A stretch of DNA of 64,000 bases from the NCBI RefSeq assembly GCF_028736175.1, contig NZ_CP117880.1, positions 5,022,001 through 5,086,000 on the forward strand. Reading direction: 5' to 3'. Positions 56,492 to 64,000 of the stretch are shown piece after piece. Each line of letters starts with the position of its first letter. The stretch's first letter is position 1. A model generated the notes under the pieces. That model ran no database searches. It saw only the letters and a list, made by a program, of their open reading frames with translations, and was not told the origin of the DNA. The DNA is from Sphingobacterium oryzagri. Lineage in GTDB: Bacteria > Bacteroidota > Bacteroidia > Sphingobacteriales > Sphingobacteriaceae. Position numbers and translations under genes: made by a program.

Positions 56492-58477
56492 ATGAGCTTA
56501 ACCCTTTTAACTGCGCACTATTTAGTTAATCATGCCTATCTCAATTATCAGGGACAGCTAATTAACTTCGGTGGAAAATATCTATATAACATAGAATCAT
56601 CCGAACAGGATATTGTATTATCCCGTAATATTAACCCATCATTTCAAGACGGCTTTTTTGACCTATCCGAAATCAAAGTTTCATTGTCGAATGTAAGTGC
56701 GATAGTTGGACAGAATGGAGTTGGGAAATCTAGCATACTTAACAGTATTAGACAACATTTCATAGAAAATCCAAACGCGCTTCCAAGCTGCGATTCTATA
56801 CTGTTTTTTGAGGATGGTGAAGAGCTCTTGTACAGTACAAGCGATAATGATGTAAACGTTTTTCTCAAAGATGGCGATCACTTGGTGCAGCTCAAGGGCA
56901 TTATGAAAGGGTCAATCCAATCGATATATTATTCTCCTCATTTTGATCTTAGGTTTAATCCAAATTTTGATGAAGTTGACTACCACGACATCTCGCTAGA
57001 CAGATATATAGACATTGACCTTATAGATGTACCATACAGGGACACCAATGAGCGTGGCTTAGACTACCCAATAAAACAGGAATTGTTGTTTAAGAATAGT
57101 ACAAGGCAAATACGCTTTCTGAGTAGTCCTTTAGTTGCCAAGAAAAATATATTTGAAGGACTTATTGGATTTCCCGATCACGGGAATGCCAAATTTGTTA
57201 CCCGCGGTGTGATAAATAAAGAGGAACCTAGGAACGTTCCTATTGATTTTTTGCATCCCTTGAAACATTTAAATGTACAAATAGAAAAAGATCTTGATCG
57301 ATGGACATCAATAAGGAAGTTTGACAACAAAAACAGGATTTTGAACCAAATTGAAATTAATCGATTCCTCCTTCAACGTTACATGGTTCGTGACTTGTTG
57401 TCAATCATCATACGTCAAATGGATGCCAAAAATGATAATCGCAGCAGTGGTAGTTTTGATCATAATCATTATGATAAGAACCACGGATCAGATAGTTTAC
57501 AGGGATTGATCGCTTTCATTGAAAGTTGTAAAATCCCCACTAGAGAAGGGATGGTGGTCCCGTTTGATGTGAAACTGATCAAAAAACTGTTCAATAAAGT
57601 TTATCATGTTATCGATGGTATAAATAGAGAAGGTGATGTCACCGAAAGTACATTCAAGGCTGCTCCAGAAGATGCCATAGCAATTCTTGAGCTACAAAAC
57701 AGTGTCATGTTCAACCTATCCAACTATTACAACCAACAGGTCGCCGAAAAATCACAGGATTACAGTAATTTGAATTATCTGGTAGTGCCATTTCTTTTCT
57801 ACTTTCCGGCAGAGAGAAATTTGAGTTCTGGAGAAAATGCTATGCTCAATTTCTTTTCCAAGCTATATGATTTTTTAACATTAAAACTAGACCCAAAAGT
57901 CAACCCAAAGAATAGGGTAAGCTCATATCTTTTGCTTTTGGATGAAGCAGATCTTGGCTTCCATCCACTTTGGAAAAAGAAATACCTGTTTATCTTGACG
58001 AAAACATTGGCTTATTTTTTCAAACAGTATCCGAAGTTAAAAAATATCCAACTTATCTTCACTACGCATGATCCACTCACCCTTTCTGATTTGCCCAACA
58101 ATAACGTCATCTACCTTAGGACAGATGATGGGAATCTGAGAGTATTAAACCACTTGGATCGAAGGCCAACCTTCGCAGCTAATATCACTGACCTGTTGGC
58201 TGATTCTTTCTTCATCGACACTGGTTTGGTGGGTGATTTCGTACAACATAAAATCGATGAATTAATTGAGTGGCTCAATGGGAATAATAAAGATGAAGCA
58301 GAAAAACATAAGCAATTGATAGAAATGATTGATGAACCAATTGTCAGGCAAAAGCTGGCAGAAATGTATGATGAAAAGATGAATGAGGACTTAGAAATAA
58401 GCCTCATAGAAAAACAGTTACTTGAACTCAACCAAAAAAAAGAAAAACTAATAAATGATCGCAATCTCAATAAATAG
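56492..58477 (+). CDS. ptuA: Septu-type ATPase PtuA
   Basis: 661 residues. The ABC/RecF-like ATPase has Walker A AIVGQNGVGKSS near residue 72, signature-like NLSSGENAML, Walker B YLLLLDEADLGFHPLWKKK and switch histidine in IFTTHDPLTLSDLP. The C-terminal tail is a charged coiled coil. It is followed, with a 23-base overlap, by an HNH protein of PtuB type, defining a Septu antiphage pair in which PtuA gates the nuclease according to ATP level. Confidence 0.9.
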   Translation: MSLTLLTAHYLVNHAYLNYQGQLINFGGKYLYNIESSEQDIVLSRNINPSFQDGFFDLSEIKVSLSNVSAIVGQNGVGKSSILNSIRQHFIENPNALPSCDSILFFEDGEELLYSTSDNDVNVFLKDGDHLVQLKGIMKGSIQSIYYSPHFDLRFNPNFDEVDYHDISLDRYIDIDLIDVPYRDTNERGLDYPIKQELLFKNSTRQIRFLSSPLVAKKNIFEGLIGFPDHGNAKFVTRGVINKEEPRNVPIDFLHPLKHLNVQIEKDLDRWTSIRKFDNKNRILNQIEINRFLLQRYMVRDLLSIIIRQMDAKNDNRSSGSFDHNHYDKNHGSDSLQGLIAFIESCKIPTREGMVVPFDVKLIKKLFNKVYHVIDGINREGDVTESTFKAAPEDAIAILELQNSVMFNLSNYYNQQVAEKSQDYSNLNYLVVPFLFYFPAERNLSSGENAMLNFFSKLYDFLTLKLDPKVNPKNRVSSYLLLLDEADLGFHPLWKKKYLFILTKTLAYFFKQYPKLKNIQLIFTTHDPLTLSDLPNNNVIYLRTDDGNLRVLNHLDRRPTFAANITDLLADSFFIDTGLVGDFVQHKIDELIEWLNGNNKDEAEKHKQLIEMIDEPIVRQKLAEMYDEKMNEDLEISLIEKQLLELNQKKEKLINDRNLNK

Positions 58478-59399
58478 GCTAGCCTTCCGCCGTGCCCTCA
58501 AAAATTACAAAAAGCACATGCCTAGCCTTATTAAGTTAAGGATTGCCAAAGAAATTACTGCTACACCTGCTGATTGTAAAGTTCGACAGTTCTTGAAAAT
58601 TCTCGAGAACAATCTAGATGACATACTATTTGGCAAGCCCCAACGTTTGTTTGTTTTAAGCAATAGACTCAATCCATTTCTTAAACAAATCGACGGAGCT
58701 GGTGTTGAGCAAGACACGGACTTCAGCAAGTCAATGAGGAGGGTGCTAAATTATGATTGGTTTACTGACAAAACAGTTAAAAGATATAGCGCCTACCATA
58801 TGTGTGAGGATTTAGAAATAAATGTTTGCATTTATTGTAATAGATCTTACACGCATACAATTAAAACAAATAATGGTAGAAAAATTTCAAGGCCGACCCT
58901 TGACCATTATTTTAGTAAAGGCATACATCCGCTGCTGTCAGTTTCATTTTACAATCTTATTCCCAGTTGTTCTATCTGTAATTCAGGCATCAAAAACACA
59001 GCTGATTTTCAACTAATTAATCACTACCACCCATACTTAGATGATTATATTGATAAATTTAGGTTTTCGTACAAGTACGATAGACAAGCTAGCTTAGGCT
59101 TGAAGATCCTCGTCAAATCAGCAGATGTAAAGAGCTTAATAACCCTAGGCGAACTTGAAACCGAAGAATTGTACAGTACACATTCGGTCGAATTAAAGGA
59201 GATGCTCGATATGCGGTATAAATTTTCTGATAATTATCTAACAATACTTGAAAAATCGCTACTAAAGGGGACAACTGTTTCCAAAGAAGAACTGTATAGG
59301 ATTGCCTTTGGTACTGAACCTATTCAAGCTAACTTTGGAAAAAGACCTTTTAGCAAGTTTAAATATGATATCCTTAAACAACTTAAGATAATTCCTTAA
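58455..59399 (+). CDS. ptuB: Septu-type HNH nuclease PtuB
   Basis: 314 residues. The HNH core is complete: CIYCNRSYTHTI (first zinc pair), RPTLDHYFSKG (catalytic DH), FYNLIPSCSICNSGIKN (Asn and second zinc pair). This layout matches PtuB of Septu. The N-terminal ~110 residues are helical and basic. It begins inside ptuA (23-base overlap). Probable substrate is DNA or RNA of the cell or phage during infection. Confidence 0.9.
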   Translation: MIAISINRLAFRRALKNYKKHMPSLIKLRIAKEITATPADCKVRQFLKILENNLDDILFGKPQRLFVLSNRLNPFLKQIDGAGVEQDTDFSKSMRRVLNYDWFTDKTVKRYSAYHMCEDLEINVCIYCNRSYTHTIKTNNGRKISRPTLDHYFSKGIHPLLSVSFYNLIPSCSICNSGIKNTADFQLINHYHPYLDDYIDKFRFSYKYDRQASLGLKILVKSADVKSLITLGELETEELYSTHSVELKEMLDMRYKFSDNYLTILEKSLLKGTTVSKEELYRIAFGTEPIQANFGKRPFSKFKYDILKQLKIIP

Positions 59400-59425
59400 G
59401 GTCTATTGTGATAATAAATCCAGCA

Positions 59426-60529
59426 TTAATGTTCCTTTATCCTGATTTCAGCGGCCTCAAAACTTACCCTATTTATGTAATCCATAAAATTACGGTAAAA
59501 AGCTATGATATTTGATAAGTTTGCCAACACGACCTGTTTATCAATTAACTTGCATGGATCACCGCACCAATTTTCTAGGTCTATCACTGCAAGGGTTCGG
59601 TAGCTACCCCTATGAACAAGTTGGTTGGGACGTCTAATAGAAGTTTCACCTTGGCTCTTAGCATAACTCATCAGCGAATTAAAAACATAATCCTGAATGG
59701 AATTGATATCTGTCGCACTTTGGTTAAGACCTGTTTCATTTTCTCCCAAAGCGATCTTGTAGCACAACCTGCTCTGTTCGATCTGCATATACACCGGGAT
59801 AGAGTCGTTCCAATATTCCCACGTCAGGCAAAGGTTCCAAAAGCCTCCACTGGGATTATTAACCCGATGCCAAGTAACTATCTTTAGGTTAGATTCAACA
59901 AATTGATAAAAACCAACCCACGCAAGTTTCACCCAATCCTTTGGAGGAAGTATTTCAAATTCCAAATATTCATCTTCGAGTTCATTAATGTACTCAACAT
60001 AATCAGTTAGAATTGAATGTTCTGCGTCTCTATAAGGCTGAAGACAGCTTTTTATCTGCATTCTGTTGATGATCTTAAAACCTATCTCCATAATATATTC
60101 TACTTCACGTAATGGTTCGTTACCAACTTTAAAGTATGCACAAGCTAATTCGAAACCATTTTTACAACAATAATCATGGGCCTTTTTTTTGTATCGTTCG
60201 AGTTGATTTGAATGTTGATTGCCAAAAACTTTATCCTCTATAATCAAAAATGTTTGTGTGCCGTCAGTAAAAGATATTTCTGCCCATACATCTATGTGTT
60301 CCCATTGCCGCCCAGCCTTTACATGCTTGATCAGTTCCAGTTTTTCCGGTGCACATTGGATTACTAAAGCGAGAAAATCTTTTCCACATTGATGTAATAG
60401 GCTATCGAGTTCATTACATGCTGGATTTGCCCACTGGAGTAGCCAAGTGATAAATGCATCCTGTGATAGTTCCTTGTTTGAAATTTTGAAAATATTTGGC
60501 CTTCTGAGCGGTTGCATAGTTTTTGTCAT
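59426..60529 (-). CDS. PD-(D/E)XK nuclease superfamily protein
   Basis: 367 residues. The nuclease core is in the N-terminal third: IDVWAEISF with Asp, then TFLIIEDKVFGNQHSNQLERY, giving the D...E-x-K triad, typical of PDDEXK_4-type proteins found in defence loci. The second half is a beta-rich unassigned domain (WKLAW-type aromatic patches such as WVKLAWVGFYQFVESNL). It converges on the Septu pair with a 26-base gap and has its own promoter region to the right. Solo defence gene or Septu accessory, undecided. Confidence 0.85.
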   Translation of the reverse strand: MTKTMQPLRRPNIFKISNKELSQDAFITWLLQWANPACNELDSLLHQCGKDFLALVIQCAPEKLELIKHVKAGRQWEHIDVWAEISFTDGTQTFLIIEDKVFGNQHSNQLERYKKKAHDYCCKNGFELACAYFKVGNEPLREVEYIMEIGFKIINRMQIKSCLQPYRDAEHSILTDYVEYINELEDEYLEFEILPPKDWVKLAWVGFYQFVESNLKIVTWHRVNNPSGGFWNLCLTWEYWNDSIPVYMQIEQSRLCYKIALGENETGLNQSATDINSIQDYVFNSLMSYAKSQGETSIRRPNQLVHRGSYRTLAVIDLENWCGDPCKLIDKQVVLANLSNIIAFYRNFMDYINRVSFEAAEIRIKEH

Positions 60530-60922
60530 TTTTTAGCTTGTATCTAACTAATTGGATTGTTCCCACAAAAAAAGAGAATCTGAAGCAAAATAATAAATTT
60601 GACCGCTATCGCAATCATCCGCCTAAAATAAGATCAGAAAAGGCCGAATCTTTCTATGATTGAAATGAAAAACTACCCAATAAAAAGTGATTATGAGTAT
60701 TTTTGTCCAGAACTGCTTTTGCCCTGCCTAATTGAGAGCCTTTAATTATAGGTATATAAAAACATTACTCTTAAAGCACTTAAAATATATTTTTCGCAAG
60801 TTTATATATTCTCATTTTTCAAGTGAAATCCTTACAATACATTTCTTCCGATTGAGCCTTTTTGTAGGTTGTTATAATTTGTTGAAGCCCCTAAAACTGC
60901 AATGAACGAATCCTGTAAAAGT
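60530..60922. other. Intergenic region between the nuclease and integrase genes
   Basis: AT-rich, no gene recognised. Confidence 0.4.
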
Positions 60923-62137
60923 TTACCTATTTAGCTTTTTTTCCAACTGCGCCATATCATGGGCAACACGGGTATCCAAAAGCTTAGCATAGTGTTGTGT
61001 CGTCTTAATATCCGTATGCCCCAACATTTTTGAGACAGTCTCAATAGGCACGTTATTAGCAAGCGTCACAGTAGTCGCAAATGTATGGCGCGACATATGA
61101 AATGTTAACGCCTTATGTATCCCACATAATTGAGCGATCTCTTTTAGGTAAGCGTTGGCCTTTTGGTTACTCGGAACCGGTAGAAGAACGTTTTTCGATG
61201 AGCAAGGAGGATAGTCTCTATAAAAGGTAATTAAATCCATCGCTTTTTTAAGCAGCGGTATATTAGACGTGGTCTCTGTTTTTTCCCGACTTGTCAGAAT
61301 CCAGAGTTTCCCATCCACACCTTGCCCGATCTCCTGTGGTGTAAGCTTTTTCACGTCTGCATATGACAGCCCCGTGTAGCAACAAAATATAAACACATCA
61401 CGTACATGTGCTAACCGTTGTTCAGTGAACTCCTTCTCTTCTATTCTGCGGAGTTCATCTTTTGTTAAAAATTCCTTTGGGGTTGCTTTCGCTTTGTTCT
61501 TATAAAATGTAAACGGGTCATCCTTGATCCAGCGATGCGCTATGCATATGCGTATAACCTTGCGGAAATGTTTGATATACTTGGCTGCAGAAACTTCCGA
61601 ACAACCTAAGTCTGCTCGCAGAAAGAATTCATACCCGACCACAAATGAATGATCGATGTTGTTAACCTCAATATCTCTACGTTTGAGACCATCTTCCAAG
61701 TAGCTGCGCAGGTGAGAAATTGAAGTATTATAGCCCTTGAGTGTATTAGGTTTGAAACCGCGACCCAACAAAGCTTTAACCTGCGCATTGTGCTCAGCGA
61801 ACACCTCCAGTAACTTTTTACGCTCAATGTCCCTACCTAGAAATTTCAATTTCATGATTTCCGCAGTAACAGTTGTTTCGTTCCTAACGAATGTGTGATG
61901 TATTTCCGCGACTTTATGGACAACGGTGTCAAGATAGGAATTAATGGAACGGGCATCTTCTTTAGATCCGTTTACACGGTTGGCATGCGAGTCCCAACGA
62001 GAAGGGTCACACTGACGACCAACCGAAATTTCTTTCTGCTGGCAATCCACGGTAATCCGCAGGTAGATCGGCTTTGGGCCACTTTTGTAATTTTTTGGCT
62101 TCTTAAGGAAGAAGGACAGGGAATAATTTGTACTCAT
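60923..62137 (-). CDS. Tyrosine site-specific integrase of the island
   Basis: 404 residues: arm-binding domain (about 5-95, LRITVDCQQKEISVGRQCDP), core-binding SAM-like domain (about 105-200) and catalytic domain. Catalytic residues: FHMSRHTFATT (HxxR), MLGHTDIKTTQHYAKL (His and Tyr nucleophile). The usual first arginine is a serine in CCYTGLSYADVKKL, as in IntDOT-type Bacteroidota integrases. It transcribes away from the adjacent tRNA-Glu attachment site, whose repeat lies about 150 bases upstream. Confidence 0.95.
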   Translation of the reverse strand: MSTNYSLSFFLKKPKNYKSGPKPIYLRITVDCQQKEISVGRQCDPSRWDSHANRVNGSKEDARSINSYLDTVVHKVAEIHHTFVRNETTVTAEIMKLKFLGRDIERKKLLEVFAEHNAQVKALLGRGFKPNTLKGYNTSISHLRSYLEDGLKRRDIEVNNIDHSFVVGYEFFLRADLGCSEVSAAKYIKHFRKVIRICIAHRWIKDDPFTFYKNKAKATPKEFLTKDELRRIEEKEFTEQRLAHVRDVFIFCCYTGLSYADVKKLTPQEIGQGVDGKLWILTSREKTETTSNIPLLKKAMDLITFYRDYPPCSSKNVLLPVPSNQKANAYLKEIAQLCGIHKALTFHMSRHTFATTVTLANNVPIETVSKMLGHTDIKTTQHYAKLLDTRVAHDMAQLEKKLNR

Positions 62138-62265
62138 GATACATCATTAAAAAGTTAAACAAAATTAGCCATGCAACTAAAATCTGTCAAGACGTCTAAA
62201 TCCGAAACATGTTCGATACCAGAAACTTACGATCCTGTATCGCGTCAGTACTCCCCAAAACAATG

Positions 62266-62284
62266 ACGCCACAAATGACGCGCT
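62266..62284 (+). repeat. Inner terminal repeat of the island, right
   Basis: ACGCCACA-AA-TGACGCGCT, 17 of 19 matches to 28113-28131, ending two bases before the attR repeat. A TGACGCG half-site in inverted orientation also occurs at 62241-62247 (CGCGTCA). Confidence 0.55.
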
Positions 62285-62286
62285 TT

Positions 62287-62402
62287 TTCTTTGGGAATTT
62301 TTGAAAAAACCGATTCTCCGTAAAAACACAAAAGCCTGCAAACAACACGTTTGCAGGCTTTTGTAAGTTTTGACTTCAAGTCTGGTAGCCCGTAGGGGAA
62401 TC
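62287..62402. repeat. Right island boundary repeat (attR), overlapping tRNA-Glu
   Basis: A 116-bp perfect repeat of 27941-28056. Its last 20 bases are the tRNA-Glu 3' end, so the tRNA stays intact after integration. Confidence 0.95.
62330..62362 (-). terminator. Terminator of the tRNA-Glu / purD transcript
   Basis: AAAAGCCTGCAAAC / GTTTGCAGGCTTTT, 14-bp stem with loop AACAC, about 20 bases past the tRNA 3' end. It is inside the att repeat, so the left copy at 27984-28016 is identical. Confidence 0.8.
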
Positions 62403-62457
62403 GAACCCCTGTTTCAAGAATGAAAATCTTGCGTCCTAACCCCTAGACGAACGGGCC
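62383..62457 (-). tRNA. tRNA-Glu (anticodon UUC)
   Basis: 75 bases including an encoded CCA. The acceptor stem GGCCCGT pairs with ACGGGCT, the anticodon stem is CAAGA/TCTTG around the loop TTTTCAT (anticodon TTC), and the T-arm is GGGGTTCGATTCCCC. It lies downstream of purD on the same strand and is the integration target of the island. Confidence 0.97.
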
Positions 62458-62556
62458 ATTTCCTTTTTGGTGATGCAAATATAAGCGCTCTTTTTGTATC
62501 TCCAAAATAATTTTTCAGCCTATTTTATAATAGGCTGAAATTGAAAACATTATTTT

Positions 62557-63831
62557 TTAAATCAAATCAAAACCAATATCCCGACGGAAATATTTGCGTT
62601 CGAAAAAGATACGACCAGCATCCGCCGTAGCCTGCTGAAGTGCATCAAACAGGTTATCTTGCATAGTGGTAACCGCTAAAACACGACCACCAGCTGTCAA
62701 CACTTTACCGTCCAGCATTTTCGTGCCCGCATGAAATACAATCGAATCTTCAACATTCTCTATATTCGAAATCTCCTTGCCCGATTCATAATCACCAGGA
62801 TAACCACCCGATACCAACATCACCGTAACCGCCGTCTTCGGGCTAACAGTAAACGAGCGCTCGTGCAAATCTCCCTGCGCCACACCTTCCAGCAAATCCA
62901 CTAAATCCGACTCGATACGCGGCAGCACAGACTCCGTTTCCGGATCACCCATCCGCACGTTGTATTCAATAACAAAAGGCTCACCATCCACATTCATCAA
63001 GCCGATAAAAATAAAACCCTTATATGGAATATTGTCTTTTTTAAGTCCTTCTACCGTCGGTTTGATAATACGTTCTTCTACTTTATTTAAGAACGTCTCG
63101 TCAGCAAACGGAACCGGAGAAATCGACCCCATACCGCCTGTATTCAGTCCGGTATCTGCTTCGCCAATACGTTTATAATCTTTTGCCGAAGGCAACACTT
63201 TATACGAATTTCCATCAGTTAACACGAAAACCGATAATTCAATGCCTTTCAAAAATTCCTCAATCACCACAACCGAACTGGCATCGCCAAACTTAGCATC
63301 AGCAATCATCGCTTTCAGTTCCGCTTTAGCATCCTCCAGTGTCTCGCAGATCAGCACGCCTTTGCCTGCCGCCAAACCATCTGCCTTCAAAACAATCGGT
63401 AATTTTTGGGTTTCCAAATAAGCTAACCCATCTTCCAAATTCGTTTTATCAAAAGATTTGTAAGCTGCTGTCGGAACGCCATGACGAAACATAAACTCTT
63501 TGGAGAAATCTTTCGACCCCTCTAATTGCGCGCCTTCTTTTTGCGGTCCGACAACCGGAATATGCTTCAAATCGTCGCGATCCAGAAAATAATCATGAAT
63601 ACCTTTCACCAAAGGTTCTTCTGGTCCTACCAATAGCAAATCGATAGCGTTAGCCAATGCAAAAGCCGCTATTCCTTCAAAATCCGTCACTTTTAAATCC
63701 ACATTTTTACCATATTGGCCAGTTCCCGCATTACCTGGCGCAATAAACAACTGGTTCAACCGTGGACTTTTTGATAATTTATATGCAAAGGCAGACTCTC
63801 TCCCGCCCGAACCGATAATTAAAATGTTCAT
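62557..63831 (-). CDS. purD: Phosphoribosylamine-glycine ligase (GARS)
   Basis: About 424 residues from the ATG at 63831 (MNILIIGSGGRESAF, the canonical PurD N-terminus; an upstream ATG is unlikely). ATP-grasp enzyme: KLPIVLKADGLAAGKGVLIC nucleotide loop, LNTGGMGSISPVPF substrate region, EYNVRMGDPETESVLPR metal site. It makes GAR from phosphoribosylamine, glycine and ATP in de novo purine synthesis. Full length; host housekeeping gene that fixes the right border of the island region. Confidence 0.98.
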   Translation of the reverse strand: MNILIIGSGGRESAFAYKLSKSPRLNQLFIAPGNAGTGQYGKNVDLKVTDFEGIAAFALANAIDLLLVGPEEPLVKGIHDYFLDRDDLKHIPVVGPQKEGAQLEGSKDFSKEFMFRHGVPTAAYKSFDKTNLEDGLAYLETQKLPIVLKADGLAAGKGVLICETLEDAKAELKAMIADAKFGDASSVVVIEEFLKGIELSVFVLTDGNSYKVLPSAKDYKRIGEADTGLNTGGMGSISPVPFADETFLNKVEERIIKPTVEGLKKDNIPYKGFIFIGLMNVDGEPFVIEYNVRMGDPETESVLPRIESDLVDLLEGVAQGDLHERSFTVSPKTAVTVMLVSGGYPGDYESGKEISNIENVEDSIVFHAGTKMLDGKVLTAGGRVLAVTTMQDNLFDALQQATADAGRIFFERKYFRRDIGFDLI

Positions 63832-63920
63832 AGCGACAAAGATACCGATGTAAATCAATAATCTAAAAAATTAATGGCGCGTACTTATTTTTTTGTAAAT
63901 TCAATAAATATTTGACCTTT

Positions 63921-64000
63921 ATGATCGCCAAACGACTCTTATTATTTGCCGTTTTGTCCTTGATTTTCAGCGCTACGCGTGCGCAGGATATTCAAACCTT
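63921..64000 (+). CDS. Exported protein, N-terminal fragment (cut by window end)
   Basis: ATG at 63921 starts MIAKRLLLFAVLSLIFSATR, a signal peptide ending near TRAQ, and the frame is open to the window edge. Divergent from purD. Too short to identify. Confidence 0.75.
   Translation, partial: MIAKRLLLFAVLSLIFSATRAQDIQT

Larger units (their letters stand above)
27941..62402. mobile_element. tRNA-Glu-integrated genomic island / integrative mobilizable element (~34.3 kb)
   Basis: Bounded by the perfect 116-bp direct repeats that include the tRNA-Glu 3' end. A tyrosine integrase lies next to the tRNA end. The island has a mobilization block at 49.1-52.0 kb (two HTH proteins, BfmA-like, DUF5712) but no conjugation (Tra) genes, so it should depend on a helper element. 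Cargo: three ATPase-based defence-like pairs at the left, a SusC/SusD module, duplicated segment B, and Fic, DUF4747-like/membrane, Septu and PD-(D/E)XK genes at the right. Confidence 0.9.

Noticed and set aside
60530-60922. Possible retron or reverse-transcriptase-associated RNA beside the nuclease
   Set aside because: No reverse transcriptase gene anywhere in the window and no strong structured inverted repeat here.
1-64000. CRISPR array or cas genes
   Set aside because: No regularly spaced short repeats and no cas-like proteins were seen; the repeats present are palindromes, att sites and duplicated genes.

Overview
The window looks like chromosomal DNA of a Sphingobacteriaceae bacterium (Bacteroidota, Sphingobacterium/Pedobacter-like). 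The signs are SusC/SusD and FecI-FecR-TonB receptor modules, TAnnTTTG-type promoters, a DUF6520 peptide, BfmA/DUF5712 mobilization genes and an ISAon1-type insertion sequence. The genus is inferred from gene content only.

Layout. (1) 1-28 kb is host-like accessory chromosome: a tyrosine phosphatase fragment, a VF530 protein, an SMP-30-like lactonase, a complete iron-uptake signalling operon (ECF sigma, FecR anti-sigma, TonB receptor with STN domain, PepSY membrane protein), a Crp-RidA-VOC cluster, a PD40 lipoprotein, an S41 peptidase, an aldo/keto reductase with an AraC regulator, a frameshifted TlpA-type oxidoreductase, and a leucine-rich-repeat/DUF1963 gene split by an ISAon1-type element with an 8-bp target duplication. 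(2) 27.94-62.40 kb is a genomic island bounded by a perfect 116-bp direct repeat. The right copy overlaps the 3' end of an intact tRNA-Glu(UUC) gene and lies beside a tyrosine integrase. (3) To the right are the tRNA, purD and the start of an exported protein.

The island is an integrative mobilizable element (integrase, excisionase-like HTH, second HTH, BfmA-like protein, DUF5712 relaxase-like protein) with a dense defence cargo. The left arm (28.2-36.9 kb, one strand, AT-rich) has an RecF/DUF3696-type ATPase paired with an unknown protein, a ClpB-like AAA+ ATPase with a duplicated N-terminal domain paired with an unknown protein, and a SIR2-HerA pair. The right arm (52.5-60.5 kb) has a Fic protein with palindromic operators at its start codon, a DUF4747-like protein coupled to a four-helix membrane protein, a Septu-type PtuA/PtuB pair and a PD-(D/E)XK nuclease. 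Between them is a SusC/SusD/TlpA-like module with an AraC regulator. The ClpB-like pair and the DUF4747-like/membrane pair are the best candidates for undescribed defence systems.

A second theme is duplication. A small exported NTF2-like protein occurs three times (1.7, 14.0 and 46.8 kb) with conserved 5' and 3' untranslated regions. Two of the copies are followed by the same convergent operon (DUF4385, DUF2256, 2H phosphoesterase, DUF3253). One of these operon copies lies inside the island, and its DUF2256 gene carries an in-frame amber codon.

All family names come from reading the sequence and from memory; no database search was run, and hand counts of differences are approximate.
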